DNA of 13,732 bases, taken from the NCBI GenBank assembly GCA_002390305.1, contig DGPE01000006.1, positions 1 through 13,732 of the forward strand. Reading direction: 5' to 3'. The notes beneath the pieces were generated by a model that was not told the DNA's origin, ran no database searches, and saw only the letters and a program-made list of their open reading frames with translations. Both the position numbers and the translations under genes were made by a program. This document shows, in pieces, positions 1-5,883 of this stretch (position 1 is the first letter of the stretch; each line of letters opens with the position of its first letter). The stretch is from Micrococcales bacterium UBA4448. Its GTDB lineage: Bacteria; Actinomycetota; Actinomycetes; Actinomycetales; Microbacteriaceae.

Positions 1-2713
1 GTTCTGGTTCCGGTTCTGGCTCCGCTGCTGGAGTTGCAGGAGCATCTGCCGACGAACCGGGGATCCGAATCAACTGGCCGACCGAGATCCGGTTGGGGTT
101 TGTGATCGAGTTCAAGGATTGGATTGCAGAAACAGTGACCCCAAATTTTTGAGCTATTTCATTAAGGCTGTCACCAGACACCACGCGGTAGGTTCGTTCT
201 TCGGACTCTGTTGGTGCTGGGCTTGGTGACGGTGCTACCGGTTCCTCAGGGGCCACTGCGGGCTCGGGAGCCGAGCTCACGGGTGCTTCAACTGGGATAA
301 GCTCCGGGATTGTCCCTTCGAAGCTCAATTCACCGAAATCTCCGGTTGGAATGCCCTCTAGAGATGCCAATTGCACTGTCGCTGGCGCCTTGCCCAGAGT
401 AGGTATTTTGCTTGCAAAGTAATTGGTTGCCTGAATGTAGCCTGGGCCATCACCCCGAAGAGTTGAAAAGTGAGCCCAAGATGAAATCCTGGCTTTTTTG
501 CCGTCTTGAACCAAGTACAGCAACCCACTATTGGTGCGAATAAATTGCCCCACAGAGCGCTCGGACAGGATCAATGCAGCACAGGTATTTGTAGACAGCG
601 GGAAAACACTTCCAGGAAATTCTGATGCTGCTGCAGGCGAGGTTGGATAAAGGATGCCCCTGTCAAGAAGATAAATAGCTCCGTCACACTGAACCTTGAC
701 TCCGGTAAACCCGGTCCTGGTTTCCAATGCCGAGAGGTCGCTTGCTGCAACGGTGAACACCTTGGACTTAGAAACACTGGTTGCCTGCGAGCTGCTGGCA
801 AGCAAAACCTTGTTCGTCAAGTCATCCACCAGGTATAGCTTGCTTGACCCAGCAGTCTTCACAACGGCTCCTGGAGCAAGTGCCAGGCCGACTTTTTCGA
901 TTGTGTTTATCGCCGATTGGGGTATTTCTATGGCCTTGGGCTGACCGATCAGGCTAAGAAACTGACTGACCATAGTCGTGTCGCTGGTTAGTCTTCGTTC
1001 CGCCGATTGAACGAAGTAAGAAAACCTGTTGCCAGCCGAAGTGACAATCACCGGGGTGCTGAGGACAGCTTCAACAGTTGGAATTTTGGCAAGCAAGGTG
1101 TCTGGAACAGCAAGGACCTGTTCGGTCCAGTTTTCTGGGTCAGAAACTGGAAGCTTTCCTGCTGAAGTGATGACAAAGGCCGCACCGGTGCTATCGGAAA
1201 CAAAACCCTTGATTTGTTCTTCATTCAAGGTCGACTCTATGGCCTGCAGGTCAACAGCAGCTGGAGCCTGATCAAACCACTTTTCCAATCCTGTGCTGCT
1301 AACCAGCGAAGAATTCAACAGGAAGGTTTGACCGCCGGCAGCAATCGCTTTTTGTGAACCTCCGGCAACTGTGAACATCACTGATTCAGACGCCAGTGCA
1401 GTACCTGGCGTGAGGCTTGCAACTTGCTCAATGGTCATTCGCGTCGGTGTGATGGCCTGTGCACCAACTGTTTGAAGCGCTAGGTCATCGACCACAACTC
1501 TAGAGCTTGCATTTTCAATCCAGTAACGAGTTCCGGCTTCGGTTTGGACAAGTCTCGTGAGAGTTCCGCCGTCAACAAAAGTGTTCAGTTGCAGGCTGGT
1601 GACAGCAATGCTGACGTCACAGTTGGCACCGTATTGAATCGCAATTTGGCAGTCTGGCACCGAGTATTTGACTCCATCTACGAGCAAGAACTTTGCACCT
1701 GAAACCGAATCAGAAACCAGTTGAGTCATTTCACCTGTCGTGACGAAGCTATCCAGGTAGGCAGTTGAAATTTCACCAATTGGACCCAAAGGCCTAAGAG
1801 CGGCAAGCAATCTGGAATCCGTAACCAAGTACTTCTTGTCATCCACAATCAGATAAGTTTCTGGTCCAGCGTCCTTAAGGAGGTAGCCGCCGCCAATTGG
1901 CGAACCAAACCAGTCGTGGAAGAAACGCCAAAAGTTCCTGTTTCCATAGGCCGAGCAGCTATCGCCTGATCCATACATGTTGGCTAGGGCTGCTTGGTTT
2001 GGCGTGTAAGGGGTGTAGTAGTAGAGGTTGGCGGTGGCTTGGTTTTTCAACTCGAAGCTCTTTGTGCCGCAGGAAGAATTCGGGTTGAACCGCATCGACA
2101 CGGTGCGGCCAGGCTTCCAGTAAGTAAAAGATCCCTCCGGGTTTCCGTACCAGCGCAACTGCTTTGCCGCGCGATATAGCTGGTTGAAAAGACCTACATT
2201 AACTTTGCCGCAAATCCCAGGATCCGAGTCGGGACACCCAAAGCCCATTGCCGCACGATACATGTAAGAGGTGGGCTTTGTGGAGGTTACTAAGCCCTGC
2301 TCTTTCTGGAGCTTGGTAATCAAAACCTTCGGATTAATGCCACAGGCTACCGCCACTGAGTAGATAACCTCGGCAGCCCTTGCCGCCGGGTTAGCCGTTA
2401 TCGCAGAGCAGGGGCCAATTTCTTCCTCAGCCGTGGCTGGGGTTTCAGGAATCTCTACAAAAACATCTTTCAGACAGTCAATGGCTGGATCTTCCGCCCT
2501 GCAGCTTGAAATTCTTGAGTCTAGGAACTGCTGAATTCCTGCAACATCCATCGAGCCAAAATCAAAAAAGACACTGTCGCTGATGATCAGACCCGGATCA
2601 AAGGCGCTGGCGCCTGGCGCTGCTAATGCAGGCGCTGCCTGCTGAGGCATCGCAATCAGGCCGGCAACCGCCATAATCGCTGAGGTGGCAATGACAAATA
2701 GCTTCTTTAGCAT
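1..2713 (-). CDS. Large secreted LysM protein with cysteine-rich N-terminal module and internal repeats (3' end beyond window)
   Basis: Partial gene: 904 codons are visible without a stop and the reading frame leaves the window at base 1. It starts with ATG at 2713, directly after the TAG of the lipoprotein gene. Residues 1-31 form a Sec signal peptide (KK, hydrophobic core, ALA end). Residues about 40-270 are a cysteine-rich module with Cys71, 80, 102, 124, 160, 168, 215 and 253, a helix containing KLQKEQG (134-140) and a C-terminal GNRNFWRFFHDWFG stretch (257-270). The KEQG glutamate recalls lysozyme-like folds, but I cannot prove enzyme activity. Residues about 285-770 hold some nine degenerate repeats. 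A Pro/Glu/Ser linker (about 803-840) leads to a LysM domain (841-885: YRVVSGDSLNEIAQKFGV...VGQLIRIP), which binds peptidoglycan glycan. A second PEPE tail then begins. The likely place is the cell wall. The role, wall hydrolase or adhesin-like, is open. Relatives may carry the name hemagglutinin, which says little about function. Confidence 0.85.
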   Translation of the reverse strand, partial: MLKKLFVIATSAIMAVAGLIAMPQQAAPALAAPGASAFDPGLIISDSVFFDFGSMDVAGIQQFLDSRISSCRAEDPAIDCLKDVFVEIPETPATAEEEIGPCSAITANPAARAAEVIYSVAVACGINPKVLITKLQKEQGLVTSTKPTSYMYRAAMGFGCPDSDPGICGKVNVGLFNQLYRAAKQLRWYGNPEGSFTYWKPGRTVSMRFNPNSSCGTKSFELKNQATANLYYYTPYTPNQAALANMYGSGDSCSAYGNRNFWRFFHDWFGSPIGGGYLLKDAGPETYLIVDDKKYLVTDSRLLAALRPLGPIGEISTAYLDSFVTTGEMTQLVSDSVSGAKFLLVDGVKYSVPDCQIAIQYGANCDVSIAVTSLQLNTFVDGGTLTRLVQTEAGTRYWIENASSRVVVDDLALQTVGAQAITPTRMTIEQVASLTPGTALASESVMFTVAGGSQKAIAAGGQTFLLNSSLVSSTGLEKWFDQAPAAVDLQAIESTLNEEQIKGFVSDSTGAAFVITSAGKLPVSDPENWTEQVLAVPDTLLAKIPTVEAVLSTPVIVTSAGNRFSYFVQSAERRLTSDTTMVSQFLSLIGQPKAIEIPQSAINTIEKVGLALAPGAVVKTAGSSKLYLVDDLTNKVLLASSSQATSVSKSKVFTVAASDLSALETRTGFTGVKVQCDGAIYLLDRGILYPTSPAAASEFPGSVFPLSTNTCAALILSERSVGQFIRTNSGLLYLVQDGKKARISSWAHFSTLRGDGPGYIQATNYFASKIPTLGKAPATVQLASLEGIPTGDFGELSFEGTIPELIPVEAPVSSAPEPAVAPEEPVAPSPSPAPTESEERTYRVVSGDSLNEIAQKFGVTVSAIQSLNSITNPNRISVGQLIRIPGSSADAPATPAAEPEPEPE
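485..1858 (-). repeat. About nine degenerate ~55-residue protein repeats in the LysM protein
   Basis: The translated repeats share a core of the form aromatic/hydrophobic-(Y/F)-L-V-D-(D/G)-x-K-(K)-Y/x-V followed by a Ser/Asp-rich turn and a helix-like stretch. Cores start near residues 286 (TYLIVDDKKYLV), 340 (AKFLLVDGVKYSV), 396 (RYWIENASSRVVV), 446 (MFTVAGGSQKAI), 512 (AFVITSAGKLPV), 563 (RFSYFVQSAERRL), 625 (KLYLVDDLTNKVL), 679 (AIYLLDRGILYP) and 731 (LLYLVQDGKKARI). Spacing is 50-66 residues. The DNA itself is not visibly repetitive, so the copies are old. The alternating hydrophobic pattern suggests two short beta strands per unit, as in a propeller or solenoid. The fold is my inference, and cores 3-5 are weak. 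Confidence 0.6.
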
Positions 2714-3241
2714 CTAAGGAATCACAACCGAACTTGCAGGAGATGTTCCAAGGTGAAATTCTGATTCATAGGTGACTGTCACAATGCCGGAACCAGCGGG
2801 TAGGTCTTTTAAGGGCATTTCGACTGGGAAACACTGGGTGTAATCCGAAGACGCTTGCGCCTTGACAGTCATTGTCTTTTCGGTAGAGCCCCCAATAAAC
2901 CTCAGCGTGCAGGTTCCATCAGATTCAGTTATCCCAGGCACCTGAGCGACAACCTCTAGCATCCCGGTGTCCAGAAAAGCGTCTGCGATCAAGATTGTGA
3001 CCTCCACCGGCTCTTGAGCCACTTCGGGTTCTACTGTTTCCAGAGGCTCTGGCTCGACTACCTCAGCTGTTACCGTGTCATCGGTCGGCGTTGGAGAAGT
3101 GGTCGGTGAGGCCGTTTCTTCGGTGACGATAATTGGCTCTTCAGGAAGCGATGTAGCTCCCCAGTTCGGATAAAACACGCTGCATCCAGAAAGCAGCAGG
3201 GTAGTCGAAATCAAGGCAAATGCAGCGAATATTTTGCGCAC
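2714..3241 (-). CDS. Putative secreted lipoprotein with Ig-like C-terminal domain
   Basis: 175 residues. The start is GTG at 3241, chosen because a strong GGAGGT lies 5 bases upstream. Residues 1-20 are a lipoprotein signal peptide: RK, a hydrophobic stretch and the lipobox LLSGC with the lipidated Cys20, so the mature protein should be anchored on the outer face of the membrane. Residues about 25-80 are a Thr/Ser/Pro/Glu-rich linker, suited to crossing part of the wall. Residues about 80-175 look like a small beta-sandwich: alternating hydrophobic strands (VEVTILIADAFL, GIVTVTYESEF) and a likely disulfide pair Cys111-Cys137. No catalytic motif is visible. Its stop codon touches the start of the LysM gene, so the two are probably made together and may act together at the wall. 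I do not recognise a named family; the Ig-like call is by pattern only. Confidence 0.85.
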   Translation of the reverse strand: MRKIFAAFALISTTLLLSGCSVFYPNWGATSLPEEPIIVTEETASPTTSPTPTDDTVTAEVVEPEPLETVEPEVAQEPVEVTILIADAFLDTGMLEVVAQVPGITESDGTCTLRFIGGSTEKTMTVKAQASSDYTQCFPVEMPLKDLPAGSGIVTVTYESEFHLGTSPASSVVIP

Positions 3242-3246
3242 AGGTC

Positions 3247-3252
3247 ACCTCC
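3247..3252 (-). promoter_or_regulatory. Ribosome binding site of the lipoprotein gene
   Basis: GGAGGT on the minus strand, 5 bases before the GTG at 3241. It is the strongest Shine-Dalgarno match in the window and fixes the GTG start. The downstream LysM gene has none. Confidence 0.75.
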
Positions 3253-3261
3253 AAATCACCT

Positions 3262-3285
3262 TCAACCTTAGGTTGAGATTCTCAA
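3262..3285. promoter_or_regulatory. Two overlapping inverted repeats upstream of the lipoprotein/LysM pair
   Basis: In the 101-base gap between purE and the lipoprotein gene lie TCAACC-TTA-GGTTGA (3262-3276) and TTGAGA-T-TCTCAA (3273-3285), overlapping by four bases. Each arm pair is perfect. They sit 21-44 bases before the GTG start, where an operator or a leader hairpin would lie. No convincing -35/-10 pair is seen here, so the role is open. Confidence 0.35.
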
Positions 3286-3335
3286 AATCTGCTGAGTGTT
3301 TTGAGCGTTTTGAATATTGAGAACTCGCTGATAGC

Positions 3336-3349
3336 CCTCTAATTAGAGG
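3336..3349. other. Perfect 14-base palindrome over the purE stop codon
   Basis: CCTCTAATTAGAGG reads the same on both strands and contains the purE TAA. On the minus strand, the direction of purE transcription, it is not followed by a T-run, so it is a poor intrinsic terminator for purE. On the plus strand it is followed by a T-rich stretch (about 3351-3371), but no plus-strand gene ends here. It could be a processing or partial pausing hairpin, or chance. Confidence 0.3.
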
Positions 3350-3831
3350 CTGTTTTTGAGGTTTTTGTTTTTCTGCTCCACCTGTAGAGCCATGTTTTGC
3401 CGGTAGTCATCAAGTTTCTTCTCGAGTTCCGGATTTGATGTAGCAAGAATTCGAAGTGCCAATAGACCTGCATTTAGTGCGCCGTCAATGGACACCGTAG
3501 CTACCGGAACACCAGAGGGCATCTGGACAATTGAAAGTAGCGAGTCCATTCCATCCAAGCTTGCAAGCTTTACCGGGACTCCAATAACTGGGAGGGACGT
3601 TGCTGAAGCAATCATTCCAGGCAAGTGAGCGGCGCCGCCAGCGCCGGCGATTATCACCTTGACGCCGTTACTGGAGGCAGCTTTGGCCCATTCCAGCATT
3701 TTTTCCGGGGTTCTATGGGCACTCAAGACCTCAACGATGGGTGAGTAGCCGTGGGCGGAAACAACCGCCTGTGCCTGCTCCATAACGCGCCAGTCTGAAT
3801 CTGAACCCATAACGATAGCTATTTCTGACAA
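3343..3831 (-). CDS. purE: N5-carboxyaminoimidazole ribonucleotide mutase PurE
   Basis: 162 residues, the usual length for class I PurE. The enzyme rearranges N5-CAIR to 4-carboxy-AIR in purine synthesis, using the product of PurK. Clear family motifs: GSDSDW (9-14), SAHRTP (37-42, with His39 at the place of the catalytic histidine of E. coli PurE), GAGGAAHLPGM (63-73), and DSLLSIVQMPSGVPVATV (96-113). The start is TTG at 3831, supported by GAGGAG 5 bases upstream; the next in-frame ATG (codon 8) would cut into the first strand just before GSDSDW. It lies 27 bases behind purK on the same strand and should be the last gene of the birA-purK-purE transcript, unless transcription reads through to the lipoprotein gene 101 bases on. 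Confidence 0.97.
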   Translation of the reverse strand: MSEIAIVMGSDSDWRVMEQAQAVVSAHGYSPIVEVLSAHRTPEKMLEWAKAASSNGVKVIIAGAGGAAHLPGMIASATSLPVIGVPVKLASLDGMDSLLSIVQMPSGVPVATVSIDGALNAGLLALRILATSNPELEKKLDDYRQNMALQVEQKNKNLKNSL

Positions 3832-3836
3832 GTCTG

Positions 3837-3842
3837 CTCCTC
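3837..3842 (-). promoter_or_regulatory. Ribosome binding site deciding the TTG start of purE
   Basis: GAGGAG on the minus strand, 5 bases before TTG at 3831. It decides for the rare TTG start, which keeps the first beta strand (EIAIVMGS) complete. Confidence 0.65.
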
Positions 3843-3858
3843 ACCTTTGACTAACACT

Positions 3859-4992
3859 CTAAGCCGATTTCGAATCATAAAGCTTTGCTGCCGCCTCGCG
3901 GCAGCGCTCGAGTAATTGGACATAGTCGTCACCGAGGGCGGTGATGTGTCCCATCTTTCGACCCTTGCGAGGTTGCTTTTGGTAGCTGTGGATCTTTAGC
4001 GCTGGGCCATAGGACATCGCAGCTTCGAAGTTTTCCACCAGGTTGTTACTTTCATCGACTCCGAGCAGATTCAGCATCACAGCGTGCTTGGCGCGCATTG
4101 AGGTATCCCCCAGCGGTAGTCCCAAAACTGCCCGCAGGTGCTGTTCAAATTGGCTTGTGACAGCGCCTTCAATGGTGAAATGTCCAGAGTTGTGAGGCCT
4201 CATCGCAAGTTCATTTACCAGCAGGTCTCCGGTTTTGGTTTCAAATAGTTCGACCGCCATCACTCCTGTTACGCCGAGCTGCTCGGAAATGGTTCTCGCA
4301 ATTTCATCGGCCAATTTCGAATTCACCGGCAAAGGGGCGGGCGCTATCACCTCGGCGCAAACTCCCCCGGCCTGGACCGTTTGGACAGTATTCCAAGTCA
4401 CAATATCTCCGGCTGAATTTCTTGCAACAAGCTGAGATAGCTCTCTAGCAAAAGAAACTTTTTGTTCGCAGAGCAACTGCCCGCCGTATTTGTCCAGATC
4501 TGCTAGCCAGTCCTCAACTTCTGCAGCATCGGAAACCATCCTCACTCCCTTGCCGTCATATCCGCCAATTGGCGTTTTGACAACAACCTCTGGGCCGTGC
4601 TCGGATATGAAGGCCCTAACCTGCTCGGAGTTGACAACCGCTTTCCAGGCTGGCATCGGCAATCCCAGTTCTTGGAGACGCATCCTCATTAGGAGCTTAT
4701 TTTGAGCAAACCTAAGGCAGTGTGGGCCCGGTTGCACCGAAACGCCCTGCTGAACGAGCGCTTCTAGAAGATCGATTGGGACATGCTCATGGTCAAAAGT
4801 TATGACATCGACCGACTCTGCAAACTTCTTAATCTGTGCCAGATCGTTGTAGTCGCCAACCTGAGTAACGGCATTATGCGCTGGAGACCCGTCGGCCTCT
4901 GCAAAAACTTTCAACTCCAAACCCATTGAAATAGCCGCGGGTAGCATCATCCTGGCCAACTGGCCACCACCAATTACACCTACCGTTGGCAT
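3859..4992 (-). CDS. purK: N5-carboxyaminoimidazole ribonucleotide synthase PurK
   Basis: 377 residues, a normal length. The enzyme makes N5-CAIR from AIR, bicarbonate and ATP, one step before PurE. It has the ATP-grasp layout: N-terminal GVIGGGQLARMM (5-16), a TFDHEHVP motif (65-72), the flexible ATP-binding KTPIGGYDGKGVR (139-151), and the metal and substrate end VNELAMRPHNSGHFTIEGAVTSQFEQHLRA in residues 259-288 with Glu261 and the RPHNSGH signature. The start is ATG at 4992 with GGGAG four bases upstream. It lies 23 bases after birA and 27 before purE, so the three genes are very likely one transcript. PurK together with PurE shows that this organism uses the two-step bacterial route. Confidence 0.97.
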   Translation of the reverse strand: MPTVGVIGGGQLARMMLPAAISMGLELKVFAEADGSPAHNAVTQVGDYNDLAQIKKFAESVDVITFDHEHVPIDLLEALVQQGVSVQPGPHCLRFAQNKLLMRMRLQELGLPMPAWKAVVNSEQVRAFISEHGPEVVVKTPIGGYDGKGVRMVSDAAEVEDWLADLDKYGGQLLCEQKVSFARELSQLVARNSAGDIVTWNTVQTVQAGGVCAEVIAPAPLPVNSKLADEIARTISEQLGVTGVMAVELFETKTGDLLVNELAMRPHNSGHFTIEGAVTSQFEQHLRAVLGLPLGDTSMRAKHAVMLNLLGVDESNNLVENFEAAMSYGPALKIHSYQKQPRKGRKMGHITALGDDYVQLLERCREAAAKLYDSKSA

Positions 4993-5015
4993 TTATCTCC
5001 CTAGCTTATTTAAAT

Positions 5016-5753
5016 CTAGTTTCGCAGATGCCAGACATCTGCGGCCGCAAGTGTCACCGTTTCCGGAGTTTCAAGCACCAGCTTCCCGTCGGTGTCAATC
5101 GCAATTGCTATGCCATAAACGTTTTTTCCGCCGGGTAACTCTGCCCTCACCTTGGTGCCAAGGGTGCTGCAATGCTTTTGCAATTCATCCTGAAGTTCTG
5201 AGATTGCTGCCTCTGGATTCTCAGAAAGCCTGCGCCAATAGGATTTAATGCTCTGACCGATTCGCTCAATAAGATCCGGAAGAGCAATTTCCACCTCAAG
5301 CTCCTGCAAAGAAACTGCTCTATCAGGTGTCCCATCTTGTATTTCAAGATTCAAGCCGATTCCAATAATCACAGAATTTGCATCTATCATTTCAGCCAAA
5401 ATTCCGGAGACTTTTTTCTCCGCGACCAGGACGTCATTGGGCCATTTGATTGTTGCCGCAACTCCGAGGTCCTGGAGCGCGCCCCGCACGGCAAGTCCGG
5501 TCATTATTGTGATCCAATCGATCTGCCGCTGCGAAACAGGCTTCAGCAGAATCGACAGCGCCATCGATTTAGCGGATTCGGTGACCCATTTCCTCCCTAG
5601 TCTTCCAAGGCCAGCGGTCTGCTGCAAAGCCGTCACTGCAAAGAATTCTGGGGTGTTCGCGTCAAATCGTCGCCGCAGTTCCTTATTGGTTGAATCGACT
5701 GTCTCCAGCTGGACAAGCTTGGTGAAGACACTCTTGGAAGGTGGCAAAGTCAT
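5016..5753 (-). CDS. birA: Monofunctional biotin-[acyl-CoA carboxylase] ligase BirA
   Basis: I place the start at ATG 5753 (245 residues, beginning MTLPPSKS). An upstream in-frame ATG at 5783 would add ten residues unlike the family and overlaps a good -10 box. The enzyme activates biotin with ATP and attaches it to the carrier lysine of carboxylases. Motifs: DSTN (near 20-23), the biotin loop QTAGLGRLGRKW (45-56), KWPND (103-107), KVSGILAE (114-121) and GIGLNL (131-136). The protein begins right at the catalytic domain and has no N-terminal helix-turn-helix, so it is group I and not a DNA-binding repressor. The loop reads GLGRLGR where E. coli has GRGRRGR: the arginine equivalent to E. coli Arg118 is kept, while those at 116 and 119 are Leu. 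It is divergent from the carboxylase beta gene, and its substrate, the alpha subunit, is encoded 6.6 kb away in this window. Confidence 0.93.
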   Translation of the reverse strand: MTLPPSKSVFTKLVQLETVDSTNKELRRRFDANTPEFFAVTALQQTAGLGRLGRKWVTESAKSMALSILLKPVSQRQIDWITIMTGLAVRGALQDLGVAATIKWPNDVLVAEKKVSGILAEMIDANSVIIGIGLNLEIQDGTPDRAVSLQELEVEIALPDLIERIGQSIKSYWRRLSENPEAAISELQDELQKHCSTLGTKVRAELPGGKNVYGIAIAIDTDGKLVLETPETVTLAAADVWHLRN

Positions 5754-5781
5754 ACTTGCAATGATATGCCAGTTACCGCCC

Positions 5782-5787
5782 ATTGTA
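5782..5787 (-). promoter_or_regulatory. Candidate -10 box for birA-purK-purE
   Basis: TACAAT on the minus strand matches the TANNNT -10 form. A transcript would begin about 7 bases further on, near 5775, giving a leader of about 20 bases before ATG 5753. That favours the shorter birA start. No good -35 hexamer is seen 16-18 bases upstream. Confidence 0.4.
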
Positions 5788-5843
5788 GGAAACCGAGACG
5801 TTTGAAGCGATTGCTTTGTAGGTACTCTGCAACAACGCCCCCC

Positions 5844-5858
5844 TTATCAGCGATAAAG
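5844..5858 (+). promoter_or_regulatory. Inverted repeat and candidate -10 box upstream of the carboxylase beta gene
   Basis: TTATC-AGC-GATAA (5844-5856) is a perfect inverted repeat with 5-base arms. Its right arm overlaps TAAAGT (5853-5858), a TANNNT -10 candidate that would give a transcript starting near 5866 with a leader of about 18 bases carrying the AGGAG site. An operator overlapping the -10 box is possible, but neither element is proven and no -35 box is clear. Confidence 0.3.
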
Positions 5859-5873
5859 TGAACGAGACCCATT

Positions 5874-5878
5874 AGGAG
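5874..5878 (+). promoter_or_regulatory. Ribosome binding site deciding the TTG start of the carboxylase beta gene
   Basis: AGGAG, 5 bases before TTG at 5884. There is no ATG in frame upstream near the start of homology, so this site decides for TTG. Confidence 0.65.
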
Positions 5879-5883
5879 CACAA

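Noticed and set aside
1..24. Short direct repeats of GGTTCTGG/GGTTCCGG type at the left edge
   Set aside because: They simply encode the Pro-Glu run of the LysM protein tail; not an independent DNA repeat.
571..2179. Several short open frames on both strands in the left 2.2 kb
   Set aside because: All are alternative frames of the single uninterrupted 904-codon LysM gene, which reaches the window edge.
5754..5783. Ten extra N-terminal residues for the biotin ligase from ATG 5783
   Set aside because: The added residues do not look like the family N-terminus, no ribosome site precedes this ATG, and a TACAAT box ends at it, so a transcript would begin downstream of it.
5437..5805. 122-residue plus-strand open frame over birA
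   Set aside because: It is antisense to the ligase KWPND and biotin-loop region; no ribosome site, no family.
5859..5863. TGAAC-like half site suggesting a BioQ-type biotin operator near the carboxylase beta start
   Set aside because: Only a half site is present, with no matching second arm at the right spacing, so no operator is called.
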